Shown: positions 35,076-46,310 of the stretch, piece after piece
How the letters are laid out: the number at the start of each line of letters is the position of its first letter
Numbering within the stretch: the first letter of the stretch is position 1
DNA from: Incurvaria masculella
Taxonomy: Eukaryota; Arthropoda; Insecta; Lepidoptera; Incurvariidae
DNA: 64,000 bases
Assembly (NCBI GenBank): GCA_946894095.1
Contig: OX335654.1
Location: 15,261,687 to 15,325,686, forward strand
Reading direction: 5' to 3'
Program-made: the position numbers and the translations under genes
Notes under the pieces: model-generated
What the model was told of the DNA's origin: nothing
Databases searched by the model: none
The model's input: only the letters and a program-made list of their open reading frames with translations

Positions 35076-36360
35076 ATTTTATTTATAAGTTAGTTTTACC
35101 ATCAAAGTAAATTATTGGATTTATTTATGTTGATTGATGTCAAACTTAATTTGTATCTTTGCTTGCGTAACCCTTAGCATCGGTCACGCATTTGGCGGAT
35201 TTTCTCATTCTATAGATCCCTTCTCTCGCTGCGTTCAAAACATACTTATTGAATATATTCTATTCAATTCTGGGCTGCTTAGACCGCTACGAGAAGCTAT
35301 CCCGCAATATCTTTAATTGGTAATGCGTAATTGCATATTGATGCTTTAATGCGAAGTTAATTAAACTGTTATTTTAACGCCACGTAAATGATTTATTTAT
35401 TTATTAGATATCCAAGGAAGTAGTTTCACGCTGCTCCCTGCAAACCTATCAATTTTACGAGGGCGTACGTGCCAGGCGGCTCCTCTGTGTTTCATTGGGT
35501 AGCGTGAAAAAGGTTTCTCAAAGGCGATATGATTACCAATTTGCAATTTTCACCTTTCAAATTATAAAAGACATTTAAATGCTCACATTACACATCATTT
35601 AAAAGGTGTTAATATTTTTTATAAAAAGTTTGAGCTCTGATGGTAGGGATAAAGGAACTTTGACTTTAATGAAAAAACCACAAGCATAAGCTTCGTTACG
35701 ATTAATTAAATAGAATCTAAATATGCTACGAGGGGAGACTCTGCTGGGAAACTCTCCTCCACTGACGAATCCCTCACCACGTCATTTTAAATTGTTATGT
35801 AATGTGTTAATCAATGTAATTAAAAAATGTGTTGCTGTCACTTCAGTCACTTCTTTAGCCTTTTGGTGTCCACTGCTGGAAGTAGCCCTCCCCCTGACTT
35901 CGTCAAGTTGTGCGGTCTGCTGTTTATCTTCGCCAGTTGTCCCCTGCTATCCGACGCATATCATCTGACCTACGTGCCGGTGGTTTTCCGACGCTTCTAT
36001 TTCTTGTATAAGGTCTCTACATCAAAACTTCATTACTCTATCGGTGGTCATATCTGCGACATACGAACCCTGCTTACTCTCATTTTAGTTGAGCGACCCT
36101 GTGCATAACATCATTCAGCCTGTTTGTCTGCTTATTACTTTAAAATAATTTACCCGATAATGATATCATAACCCGATATTTTTTAAGGGCTACTACCTAT
36201 TTAAACAGTAAAGAAAATCTAGTAGTAGTCATCTATATATATAATATAATAAATATATATAAATATAATAAATTTACAATTCTCGCCATCCGACAATATT
36301 CTAATTCACTTGTTCTCATTGCAGCGAATTCGAATCGTTCTGAATTTGAAATCGTATCGT
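35076..36360. other. Unassigned DNA
   Basis: Open frames at 35134-35316, 35723-35968 and 35827-36108 show no known domain; the last two overlap in different frames. No dispersed repeat recognised. AT dinucleotide-rich at 36228-36275. Confidence 0.4.
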
Positions 36361-36577
36361 GTCCATGGCGACGACGCTTCCTCGCGCGTGCGCCTTCCGC
36401 TCCTGCCCGCCGCGCGCGCGGAATCTCTAATCACTTTTTAGTTTAGAGACGATTTTCGTCCAGTTAGTCAATACATTCGAGAAAACCGTTTAACAAAAAA
36501 TGCAGTATAATCCCTTGACTTGGTTACACTAAGACGAGGAACGTTTTGCAGAACATTTCTGTACCATTATCTGAGAG
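36361..36577 (+). promoter_or_regulatory. Possible promoter and non-coding first exon
   Basis: A short CpG-rich block (36364-36424) is followed by TCCAGTTAGTC near 36460, vaguely initiator-like, and about 115 bp later GAGAG then GTAAGAA, a strong splice-donor match (GT at 36578-36579). No coding frame and no TATA box seen. This is a pattern-based guess only. Confidence 0.2.
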
Positions 36578-37458
36578 GTAAGAATTGATTTGATTTGGGT
36601 CCTTAAATTCATCAAAACTTTAAAAAGTTTGAAAGTAAATTTTAAATGTTTTTTCTGCTTCAAAATTATTGATAGGATCGAATTAAGGAGCGAATTTCAT
36701 TGCGTTACATATACATATTTTGTTAATTACGTTGATTTATTTTTCTTACTAGACGGATGATTACATATTAGCCATAGATTTATTATTACAGAAAACCAGG
36801 ATTCATTGAAATAATATGCTCTGAAACTTTTAAAGTGGTTTTCTAGATTCAGGATACCTGACTCCTGATTACGGAATTCCAGGAATAGGCCTGCTAAAAT
36901 GGATCACTTCTTCACGGTAAAATGAAATGTTTACAATATTTTTTAATTAAAATTTTGTTTCACATGTATGCCGCACAAAGCGCACACTGAACACGTTTTT
37001 ACGCATCCTGTCCTGTGACTGGTGAGAAAGAGATCTCTAACTCAATCATGATTCCACGCGCGTCCCATCTCTCGACTTCTAATAAATCGGTCTGCGGTAT
37101 TCCTCCCTCATCGGAGCGCGCACGACCTGGCTATAGGGGCGCCATTGTTCCGCCCATACTGAAGTGGGATTACTTTAAGTCTACAACTAGAATACAAATT
37201 GATTTCCGGTGAACCTCATCTTATTTTTCAGGTTTTTAATTGAACCGTAAAAAAAAAAGTTACTGTTCAAGTGTGCATGCCTACCTGTCTCTGGTGCTTA
37301 ATATCACCACCCGAGCCTACCATTATATCGGCGCTTTAGATATATTAACTATAGCATATGATGCGATGGATCCATTTTGTCTACAATTACTTATTTTTCG
37401 TCATTACTTTTTACTGAAAAAAAAAGACGATTAAACGGATTTTCTTTATGATTTCTTT
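36578..37458. other. Unassigned DNA with one foldback arm at 36841-36894
   Basis: TTCTAGATTCAGGATACC...GGAATTCCAGGAATAGGCC...TGC matches the right arm of the inverted repeat at 49738-49792, so a fragment of that element is present. Frames at 37015 and 37240 are uncalled. Confidence 0.45.
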
Positions 37459-37968
37459 CACTGAAAAAAAAAAACAGTCAATCTTACTGTAATTTCAATA
37501 ATAATAACCGTCTTGCAACGTTACAATAGAGACAACTATGTTAATCGGTTTCTACAACTGAGTGAGAACAGCCATAAACATTAAATACTACTGTATATTT
37601 TTAACTTTGAGCAATAACTATTTTCTCTTGTGTGTGGAAATTGTTTCTAGCTTTAGTATTTTTCGATTCTTCCTTACGGCTAATGTTCAGTGAAAAGGCA
37701 CTGTCCAATCTGTTAAAATTCCTGTACCTCTTGAATCCAGTTTCACGCCTACATAATTTGTAGTCAGCCGTAATATTCAATCAGTTAAGATAACCGTTTC
37801 AAAATCATCTTATCTGTCACACATGTTATTTTCACCACGTTTAATCGGTTAAAATTACTGTTTTGGCTCATTAATAGATACTTACCGTAACCCGAGTACA
37901 TTAATATTAATGAGAATTACCATAAAATACTAAATGATAACTATGCTAAAAGAGTATTTTTTTCAGTG
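37459..37968. mobile_element. MITE with CACTGAAAAAAA ends, copy 2 (complete)
   Basis: CACTGAAAAAAAA at 37459 and TTTTTTTCAGTG ending at 37968 are perfect terminal inverted repeats. The 510-bp interior matches 11338-11853 in order. No coding capacity. Confidence 0.75.
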
Positions 37969-38032
37969 TACTGTTTTAAGAATCTATGTTATAGAAGCGA
38001 CATGGAAGGCTACATACATACAACTATCATCA

Positions 38033-38190
38033 CGATATTCGCCGAATGCACCACATTCCAGAAGGAATTGTGTATCATGCCAGGACTTTCCTTTACGAGC
38101 ACGGTTACAATACACTGAATGGAAAACACGGATCATTTTTAATTGCCGCTTCAACTATAGTTTCATCAAATGCTAATAAGGAGAAGGGAA
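38033..38190 (-). repeat. SINE body fragment, reverse
   Basis: ATTCCAGAAGGAATTGTG, ATGCCAGGACTTTCCTTTAC, TGAATGGAAAACACGGATC and ATTGCCGCTTCAACTATAG, as in 42180-42250. 5' and 3' ends missing. Confidence 0.65.
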
Positions 38191-38944
38191 CATACAGTCT
38201 TACATGGGTTCCAAACCACGGAATATCTCTCGTCTGAAGAAGAAAATCTTGTTCAAATCTTCACGACCTGACCAACTAAGTGTGCGGCTAAGCTTGGGAT
38301 CATTTTGATATGTGTTAGCTACCAGACTGGTTACCCAGCCTAACTTTCAAATTATCCATTTTTGTTTTATTACAACAGTTAATTCTCAAAAATTTTAAGT
38401 GAGAAACGCATTAGCACAGCAGTTTCTATGCAGCGTTGCTAAAATAACAGTTAAAGATTACACGACGGACAGTAATAGAATATTCGAACATAAAGAGAGA
38501 AACGCCCAAGCAAAGCAGTTTAGCCTCTTGCGCCATCTAGCGCTCGTACTACGCACTATTTTCCCCTTTTATAGGCAGTTTGTACTGATAAAGATCAAGG
38601 GTGGCCGATAACATTAACAGTCCGAGCAGACACCGACAGGGTACTTGTCCAAGCGGCACGCACTGCCTGATCCTATTCTTAAATAGCGCACAGTGATTTG
38701 ATTTGAATTATATTACATGTATAAGTATTACATAAATGTGCGCTTGCGCACTTCTAATATTGATGTGATCACACGAGGCGAACGCGCAGTAACATTAGCT
38801 CATGAGCTATAAAGGGTAAAGGTAACTGTTTTTACTTTTTTAACACCTTTTTATGTGTAAGAGTTAGTTTAGTTATCAATTCTCTAATATTAGAAAAGTA
38901 AATTCAGAAGAATTCTTAGAAATATAAAATAAAGATAATCATTA
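38191..38944. other. Unassigned DNA
   Basis: No recognised element. The frame at 38399-38611 has no known domain. Confidence 0.35.
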
Positions 38945-39525
38945 TTTAATTCATCCAATGGGGTTGTACTAACGGCTTAAGAACGGCCCGTAAGCTATGT
39001 TTCCCATACAAACGTAGTTTACTAATCATTTGAAAACCACTGTTCCGATTCTACAATAAATATCTGTGTCTGCATGTTTTTGTTTTGCTGAAAAATCTAA
39101 AGCAAGTCAAACAACGGGCAAAAGAAAATCTTCATACACATTTTCATTTTTCTGCTGTGGGATACAGGATAAATTTTTCGAAAAAACAAACACGTGCAGA
39201 TATAGATATTTGTTGCCTGATATTGAGTTCCAAATATCAAGCAAATTGAAACAGTGGTTTTCGAATGATTAGTAAACTACGTTTGTATGGGGAGCGTAAT
39301 TTTTTGATGCTTACGGGCCCGCCTTAACCCTACCACCTAGTAGCTGAAAGGGACCTACAATTTTATATTGGTTCCAACCAATGGAGAAGCTCACATTCGT
39401 AACGAAATGGACTTATCGAACTCATAAAGAGAAAGAAAATGGTACATTACCGGGACATGAGGATTTGAACACATAACCTCTCACAGGCAAGTCCTCTAGC
39501 CCCTACACCACGTGCTGTACCTTGC
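38945..39525 (-). mobile_element. tRNA-headed SINE, reverse, split by a TTAA MITE
   Basis: Body remnant TTCATCCAATGGGGTTGTAC lies left of the MITE. On its right are CCCTACCACCTAGTAG, GGGACCTAC, the linker complement and a tRNA-like head whose minus strand has GTTCAAATCC (about 39470). Intact SINEs read GCGGGATTAACCCTACC here (58419-58436), so the MITE entered the SINE's TTAA. The far end is decayed. Confidence 0.55.
38977..39327. mobile_element. Palindromic MITE flanked by TTAA, copy 3
   Basis: TTAA at 38977-38980 and 39324-39327. Left end GAACGGCCCGTAAGC and right end GCTTACGGGCCCGCC are near inverses; inner arms as in copies 1 and 2. The frame at 39066-39272 lies inside and is not a gene. 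Confidence 0.85.
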
Positions 39526-39660
39526 GACCTTTCTTATATTGGACGGCTAAATTAAAATATACGGAAAAGACGGACAATTCGCCGCTTTGCAAATCGTTCA
39601 TACTATGCGATGATTCCAAACCGAACGGGATCAATCCTACCACCTATTAATTAGGGAATA
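39526..39660 (-). repeat. SINE body fragment, reverse
   Basis: GACCTTTCTTATATTGGACG, GGACAATTCGCCGC, TGCGATGATTCCAAACCG and ATCAATCCTACCACC are the SINE body in reverse, following directly after another reverse SINE. Confidence 0.6.
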
Positions 39661-39828
39661 TACTGTTTTACATGCAACATGAAATGCATTTGTGGTCCGT
39701 GCTTAGGACACGCATTGGAAATAATTGCAGTGGGAACACTTATAATTTTTTAAGGAACCCAAACAGCTTAAAATGATATGATGTAATTTTAAGTTGAAAG
39801 TATATCTGTAAAAACATGTGTGAAAAAT

Positions 39829-40096
39829 AACCGGCCAAGTGCACTCGGGCTCGTACACGAAGGGTTCCGACAAAAAAATCAAGGTTTTTTATTTTTATTT
39901 TACCTATTTGTTGTTATAGCGGCAAAATAAATACACACTCTTTGAAAATTTCAGCTGCCTACCTATTACGGTTCATGAGATACAGCTCTGTGACAGACGG
40001 ACGGGCGGACAGACGGACGGACGGACGGACGGACGGACAGCGGAGGCTTAGTAATAGGGGTCCGTTTTCACCCTTTGGGTACAGAACCCTAAAAAA
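39829..40096 (+). mobile_element. GGAC-repeat lepidopteran element, complete copy
   Basis: Starts ACCGGCCAAGTGCACTCGGG and ACGAAGGGTTCCGAC. It carries GCTGCCTACCTATTACGG, GACAGACGG and tandem GGAC units, then GTAATAGGGGTCCG, CCTTTGGGTACAGAACCC and TAAAAAA. I know this sequence as a very abundant, conserved dispersed repeat in moths and butterflies. It gives the undisturbed target that shows the insertion at 7428-8116. Frames at 39942-40367 (+) and 39959-40207 (-) read through it. Confidence 0.85.
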
Positions 40097-40319
40097 GCCA
40101 TTTAACCGGCGATCAAGTATACCGAAGTGCGAGCTCCAATCCAGAAGGCGCGCCTGGCGCGACAGGCGACTCCTCGATGAGACAATAGAGTCGTTCGTTA
40201 CATTCACCTCTCAAAATACGCGTTACATATTAAACAGGGACGCATCATCTGCACTATATGTCTGTGCCGAGCATCCTGCCGCGCCGGTACGGCAGGGCTG
40301 CACACACGACTATCCATGT
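40097..40319. other. GC-richer unassigned segment
   Basis: A GC-rich interval extends the plus frame of 39942-40367. The predicted residues (such as CELQSRRRAWRDRRLLDET) match nothing I recognise. Neither strand shows a convincing exon. Confidence 0.35.
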
Positions 40320-40384
40320 GGGACCGTAAGCATCAGAAAATTAAGCTCCCCGTACATATGTAGTTAACTGGTCATTCTATATCA
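40320..40384. repeat. Left arm of a TTAA MITE, truncated
   Basis: GGACCGTAAGCATCAGAAAA, TTAAGCTCCCCGTACA and GTAGTTAACTGGTCATTCT are the left arm. The 5S-headed SINE begins at its edge. A right half (41140-41276) lies about 750 bp on, so this may be one MITE split by later insertions. Confidence 0.5.
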
Positions 40385-40387
40385 CTT

Positions 40388-40769
40388 TTTTTTTATGTGA
40401 CTGGACATGGATGCCTAATACCACAACTTCTGTCATGGTATTAGCCCAACACACCACATGGGAACTAGGTGCCATGCCAGGACCTTCCTTATATTCCACA
40501 GCTACATTGAACTGGATGAAAAACACGGACAATTTTCATTGCCGCTTCGACCATCGTTCTTCCAATGCGATGGTACCAACCCGGGCGGGATAAACCCTAC
40601 CACCTAGTAAGTATGGAAGGGGACCTACAGCTTAACGTGGAATCCGAACCACGGCCAGCCTCTATCAACGGTCGAATGGTCACCCATCCAAGACCAGACC
40701 GGACCCAGCGTTGCTTAACTTCGGAGAGCGATCGCCGAAGTGTCGCGCCACTGGGCCACTGAGGCTGAC
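40388..40769 (-). mobile_element. SINE with 5S-rRNA-derived head, full-length reverse copy
   Basis: Plus-strand order: T-run, ATGTGACTGGACATGGATGC, TTAGCCCAACACACCACATG, GGTGCCATGCCAGGACC, CCGCTTCGACCATCG, ATGGTACCAACCCGGGCGG, AAGGGGACCTACAGC, then the head complement GGTCACCCATCCAAGACC (about 40679) and GCGTTGCTTAACTTCGGAG (about 40709). The head is the same type as 1543-1925. Frames at 40411-40593 and 40565-40762 are shadows. Confidence 0.85.
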
Positions 40770-40889
40770 AAAGTGTAGTTCATATCATGTTGCAACTTAT
40801 TTGTATAGTATCTATTAACGCTTTTTTAAGGAACTATTTATTTATTACTACGTGCATAATTTAAGCCAAGCAAAAAAAAAACCCGCATG

Positions 40890-41100
40890 TTTCAACACGG
40901 GACTCCTAGCGAAGCATTCGGGACACAACCTTTGCGAATGTAGTCAGGCTGATGCTGAACTAAGACTCGCTTCACGGGTATAACATTTTCAACAGATATT
41001 ATGTATGCATAATGGTAATGTATTGTACCTTTTTTGCAAATAAACTTAATTACTTACTTTACTTACTTACTTTTTTAATTATTATTAATTAATGTTTTTT
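40890..41100 (+). repeat. Retroposon 3' end with (CTTA)n tail
   Basis: GTCAGGCTGATGCTGAAC, AATGGTAATGTATTGTACC and TTGCAAATAAACTTAATTAC end in repeated CTTA (41053-41081). This is a typical LINE 3' untranslated region and simple tail; no coding end recognised. Confidence 0.5.
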
Positions 41101-41136
41101 GGCTGTCATTTCCATTGATTTTTAATAAAAGAAACG

Positions 41137-41276
41137 TGCCGACGCAGATTATGTTTGCTATTATACACGAAATCTCAAGTAAATTCAAACAATGGTTTAT
41201 AAATGATTGGTAAACTATGATTTTATGGCAAGCGTAATTTTCTGATACTTACGGGCAAGACTTAGAATTAAATCCA
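41137..41276. repeat. Right half of a TTAA MITE
   Basis: CGACGCAGATTATGTTTGCT, ATTGGTAAACTATGATTTTA and GCGTAATTTTCTGATACTTA, then CGGGCAAGACTTAG, equal the right half of the copies at 16798, 25171 and 38977. Confidence 0.6.
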
Positions 41277-41400
41277 TTCTAATATTATAAATGTGAAATT
41301 AACTCTGTCTGTCTGTCTGGTACGTTTTCACGTCCAAACCGCTGAATAAAACGAATTCCAACAAAATAATTGAAAGGGTCAATTTAATGATTTCGAAAAC
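41277..41400 (+). repeat. GTCT-repeat lepidopteran dispersed repeat
   Basis: ATTCTAATATTATAAATGTG, (GTCT)n near 41310-41318 and ACGTTTTCACGTCCAAACC are familiar from many moth and butterfly sequences. Class not determined. Confidence 0.5.
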
Positions 41401-41582
41401 GAAATGATATAAATTTTGTTTTGCCCACTCAAAATAAGTATACATGGCAATCGAGTCAGGATTTGCGACGCGACCTGGAGGACCTCTGACACTTCGTTCA
41501 GTTAGATCTTAACAACAACATCGAGCTAAATAAGTAAGCTGAACACTATTTATCCGTTCACGTAAAATAAAAAGTTAAATGT

Positions 41583-41702
41583 AGTGCTCCTAAAGGGAAG
41601 GTCCCGGCATGGCATTTAATTCTTTTGGGAATGCGATGTGTTTGGCTAATATCTTGACATTAGATGTGCTATTAGCCATCCATGTCCAGTTACATAAAAA
41701 AA
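41583..41702 (+). repeat. SINE 3'-end fragment
   Basis: GTGCTCCTAAAGGGAAGG, TCCCGGCATGGCATTTAATT, ATGTGCTATTAGCCATCC, ATGTCCAGTTACATAAAAA. 5' half missing. Confidence 0.7.
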
Positions 41703-42079
41703 AACTTAATCACCAACCCTGGATGAACGTTAAATATTTGAGTGCAGCTCAATTTAATCAGATCATTGGTATTCTCCGACCAGATAGATTGAACTTGCTG
41801 ACGACTGACAGGCATTACTCACGACAATCATACTGCCTCATTCTCCTATGCAATGAAATCATTAATTGTGAATACATTTCTACTGAGCAAGTGCAACTAA
41901 GAATTTTCAGGTTTATTCCTTCGAACAGTACTTACGGGGTGAAGGGGAAAAGATATTTCACAGGATATGTAGAAAGGATACAGGCATTAGGGAGGATTCC
42001 AATTCACAAAATGTGTAGAATTTATTCTTTCAACGCGATCCGATTTCAAGAAAACAACGAAACAGACACAAATTTGTAA
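41703..42079 (+). other. Unrecognised open reading frame (about 125 codons)
   Basis: The frame that starts inside the SINE at 41609 stays open to TAA at 42077-42079. The part outside the SINE encodes about 125 residues (for example NQIIGILRPDRLNLLTTDR and GKRYFTGYVERIQALG). I recognise no domain. A start inside the SINE would be artificial; the nearest internal Met is at WMNVKYL. It could be a decayed transposon exon or chance. Confidence 0.2.
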
Positions 42080-42130
42080 CATCCCCGTAATTTACTGCAT
42101 TATTATTCCTATAGACTTTTTATGAAACCT

Positions 42131-42413
42131 AGCATGGATGGCTAATACTACACAACTACTGTTACGATATTAGCCCAGTACACCATATTCTCTGGAACTG
42201 AATGAAAAACACGGACAATTGTTCATCGCTGCTTTAACCATAGTTTCATTCAATGCGGTGGTACGAACCTGGGCGAGCTTAACCCTACCACCTAGTAGGG
42301 GAAGGGGAGCTTTACGTGGGTTCTGAACTATGGAACAGTTCGCATTCGTAACAAAATTGCACTTATCCAACTCAGAGAGAGAAATAAAGTGATGCATGCA
42401 TGCCGGCGTGAAA
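42131..42413 (-). mobile_element. tRNA-headed SINE, reverse, head truncated
   Basis: GCATGGATGGCTAATAC, ACGATATTAGCCCAGTACAC, TGAATGAAAAACACGGAC, ATGCGGTGGTACGAACCTG, ACCCTACCACCTAGTAGG, then linker complement ACTTATCCAACTCAGAG. The stretch TTCCCTTTAT...GGCATGGC is deleted near 42190, and the tRNA boxes are lost at the far end. Confidence 0.7.
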
Positions 42414-44480
42414 GGTATGTGACAATGATAATTTCATGTATCGTAGCATTGGATACGGTACAATAATAATACCTACGTTTTCGAAATTTTTACAATTTTT
42501 TATTTAACATTTTTCGAAATTGTTCATTTCGAAAAAGGAAGCAAAAGTATTTAATCTCAGGAGCTATACACGGCAAACCAAAATATTTTGGAATTTTGAA
42601 CTATTAGGAGGTAACCATCGACATATTTTATATAGAAAATATTTATATTAAATTGTCATATATTGAGAAAGGCTGTTTAGGCAACAGAAATATAAAACAC
42701 CACAATATCGTTGTATCTTCACTCTGTTTAAAGAATTACCCTGAATTGTGTGTTTTGTTAGGATTTTGTTTTACTATTTGAAGGACGGTACATTTTTCCA
42801 CTTTAACCAGTCTTGCTTCCATGCGGTAATGCGGTCAGTGCAGTACAGTATACCTACTTACTACGAGCATTTACCTGAACACAAGTTGACAAGTTCTTTG
42901 ATGCATTGACGTATTTTAAAACATTTAAGCGAAATACAGTCATTACCCCAACGGTTTTTTTATCGTTTTGCGACTCTATTTATTCCTAGAAATTGTTTGT
43001 TACCTGTGTTTCAATGAATTGACGACGGCCGTTGCAGCCGATACCATATTAAACATTCAAATCTTGTCCATGTCGAAATTCATTCACATATAATGTCGTC
43101 GTACCAGTCAATCTAACTATTTTGTCTATATGTTCATGCAAACTGATCCATATGGTTACATATTAAAATGTAACATATTTGGAAAATATTTGGAAACTAC
43201 GAAGGGCTAGTTGCATAAATTATATTGTTTTATAAAATTTATCTTAATGCATTATTTAAATTAATTACATCGATACCTCGACAAATTACTAAAACTTTGT
43301 TTTAGTAAATATATTATTTCACACGGTCCTCTATACAATTCAAAATATAATTTCAAAATAAGCAATAACAAATACCACACTGCTGATTCACGGTTATAGT
43401 GAATAATAAGTGTTTTGTTTTTATAAGTGTGTGAAGCTATGGATATCATTTCTTTTGGAACAATATAGCCCAAAGGATTCTTTAAAAAATATAATAAACA
43501 TTGTCTTAAATATTGGAACAGATTAAATTATTTCGTTATGTATTATTACGAAGCCAACAGCATAGTAAGTGATTATTATTTTCATGGCTAGTGCCAATAA
43601 ACAAAAGCAAAGCAAATCACGATTAGACGCACATTTTACAAGTGTGTGCAATAAGTATTTTTTTCTTCTATGTTTTCGTTCACAGCACTGACTCAGCATC
43701 CGTCTTCGGGACAGTTTTGCTTGGATATTCCGCTATCAAATACGGCTCTCTGGATAATTCCAAAAAGGACCTGATTGGTTCCAAAAGGATAATTCCTTTT
43801 CGATCGTTTCAGCGATCTATAGTCAAAAACAATTTCATTGCGTCCGACTCAGTGACTTCTAAGAAAATATTTTGAGCGTTCTAAACAATGGCGGCGTGAG
43901 TCGAATGTGTGAGCGGATCGGCGACTCACACGCGGGTTAGTGTGGGCGCCTTTAAATAATAATATGCCTTAGATCGTATTCTTCCGAGCACGCATGCGCG
44001 TCTCGAAACAATGGATTATATTACCCCATATGTTATTGTACGGAATATTAAATTTGGGAATTGAAGATGAGCGTGAAGTGATTGTCGATGCGCTGATCCA
44101 AATGTATTATTATCCAAATAGGTATGTATTAAAACTGAAGTATTGCTAGATAAGAAATACGCTATGTATTAACATGATAATTGTATGTTTTTAATAGATA
44201 CGACGTAGCCGTCATCTCATTGATTTGAGGTCATCTTCGTCTCAGGACATCTTCATTGAAGCATTGTAATAACATTTTGAAATTATTTGGATAACGTTTT
44301 TGGTCGTGACCTTCGTCGGAAGCAGGATTCGAACCTATAACACCCGAACTATCACGACAATCACTTCAGCCTACGAACTTCTCGATGATTTTCCCTTGTT
44401 TCTATCACCCTTTACGTAACACGAATAACCTACATTTAAGTTTAATATCCTCATTCGGGGTAATTGGATGCAAGAAATAG
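42414..44480. other. Unassigned DNA
   Basis: About 2 kb without a recognised element. A GC-richer block at 43885-44005 contains CGCATGCGCG (43991-44000). Frames at 43261, 43642 and 44371 carry no known motif. Confidence 0.4.
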
Positions 44481-45140
44481 AGTCGTATTCACTACGTATA
44501 ATATTCACAACGTATAAAAGTATTTTTTCCCAAAAATAAACCAAAACCATGCATATCGTATAATATTCACAACGTATAATTTTATACGTTGTGCATGAAG
44601 AAAGTTTAAAAATAGAATCAACTCTTTGCATCATGCAGAACGTAGAATAGTCACAACGTATAATATTCCTAACGTAAATTTACAAAAAAAGAAAACCATG
44701 CAGAACGTATAATATGCCAAGAAGCACGGCATAAAGCACCCTAATTACGATACATTTAAGGCCGAAATTGCTACGAACCGATATTTGTTAAAGAGTAACA
44801 ATTTGCTACAATTTCGAAAGGCCACCTTACGCTAATTGAGACGGTCGAAAAGTCGCGTTCGAGTATACGCTTTAAAAGTATATTCATAAGGGCGCTTATC
44901 GTATGAAAAGTTTTTGGATTATATGATATCCATGATTTTCTTTTTTTGTTGAATAAAGATCATAATTTTATACGTTGTGACTATTATACGTTATGCATGG
45001 AGAAATAAGTAATTTTATTTAAGTATTAGAAATAAGTAAACTTCTTCATGCACTACGTATAAAATTATACGATCTGCCGATTATACGTTGTGCATTTTTG
45101 TTAAAATATGATATTATACGATCTGCATTTTAGACGTTCT
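44481..45140. repeat. Cluster of ACGTATAAT motifs in both orientations
   Basis: About 14 copies of a motif near ACGTATAAT, or its inverse ATTATACGT, occur in two groups: 44495-44715, mostly direct, and 44965-45135, mostly inverted. They are often preceded by CAGA or CACA. ACAACGTATAA and TTATACGTTGT form a perfect hairpin with a TT loop near 44567-44590. The middle (44716-44960) lacks the motif. The layout, subterminal repeats facing each other around a spacer, suggests a DNA transposon or MITE. Confidence 0.6.
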
Positions 45141-46254
45141 GCCGTTCCCCCAAGAAATATTGTTTAGTCATAAGTCCGCCTTTGTGCAGTTTCACTCTGT
45201 TAGATTTAATTGTTCTGTGTATATTTTTTTAACGTAATTTTCACAAAAAAAAGAATTTCTTTCTTTCTTATTTCCCCTGTGTACTACTAGGTGGCATATG
45301 CATCCTATGCTAAAACATTTTGACTGCAATTATTGAGATATTTACCTAATTCAAATGAAAAAAATATTTCCTATTTTAAGCGACATTTAGCCGCTTTAGC
45401 CGTTATATTGTTATGAATGTTGTATCAGGATTTTTATCGAATATGCATGTTACTTAATTTCGAAATAAATTTGAATTTATATTAAAAAAATAATAAATAT
45501 GTTTCAAACGTGTTTCAATTTAATGTCTTTTTTTCGATTATAATCTACTTAACCAACTACAAAAAACATAAATATTAATAATTATCAATGTTATTCGACG
45601 GTACGATGGTATTGTAAAGGTACGGATAATAAGTTGACTTCTCAGGTCCTTGACCTTCACGCGGTCTGAATAAACTAGGAATATTCACAGAAAATAATAA
45701 ACTATTTAAAATTTATTTAAATTTAAGGGATTTGGTTTTTCAACTTTCTAAAATTTTTAAAAGTTTGAAGTGGTTTGTGCCAAAACGTCTGTTACAAAAA
45801 ATTGTCAATGGATTTGACGATTAGACTTATAAAGTTAAACATTCATAAAGCGCATACTTACTTTTGTTAATATCGTTTTAAGTTTTCTCTAGTATATTCT
45901 ATGTTTTACTATTTTCAAGTTAAATAATAATACAATATCATAAGAAATAAAATATTTCAAAGAGCGCATAGAGATGGAGAGAGTTCATTCCACGATAACA
46001 AAGGTTTAATTATTATAGTTTCTGACCGAAACAATTTTTAGCACGAGTTCGACGCTATTCATTTAACAAATCAGGTTATTAGTACATGTAATATTTGTAT
46101 TAATAGTTTATTTATTATATTTACTTAATCCAATGCAAATCAGTACCTAGTTCCAAGAGGTTTTTTTATGTTAAATATTTTTAGGTAGATGAGAGAAAAC
46201 AATTTAGACATCAGAGAGGTATTTAATGATCGGCTTAGGATAATAACGTCTCCG
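45141..46254. other. AT-rich DNA with a short repeat at 45288-45360
   Basis: TACTAGGTGGCATATG...ATTTTGACTGCAATTATTG...AGATATTTACCTAATT matches 55388-55452 (TACTAGATGGCGCGG...ATTTTAACTGTAGTAATCG...AGATATCTACCTAATT). Nothing else recognised. Confidence 0.45.
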
Positions 46255-46310
46255 GATTCCCATAGAATTATATGGTCACTTTGACCATACGGCGGGGACG
46301 CGATATTAAG
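46255..46310. repeat. Short repeat shared with 6345-6390
   Basis: ATGGTCACTTTGACCATACG, GCGGGGACGCGATA matches ATGGCTACTTTGGCCATATG, GCGGAGTCGCGATA. Function unknown. Confidence 0.5.

Noticed and set aside
35723..36108. Frames of 81 and 93 codons, cysteine- and leucine-rich
   Set aside because: Overlapping phases, no signal-anchor or domain pattern I could defend, and no splice or repeat context.
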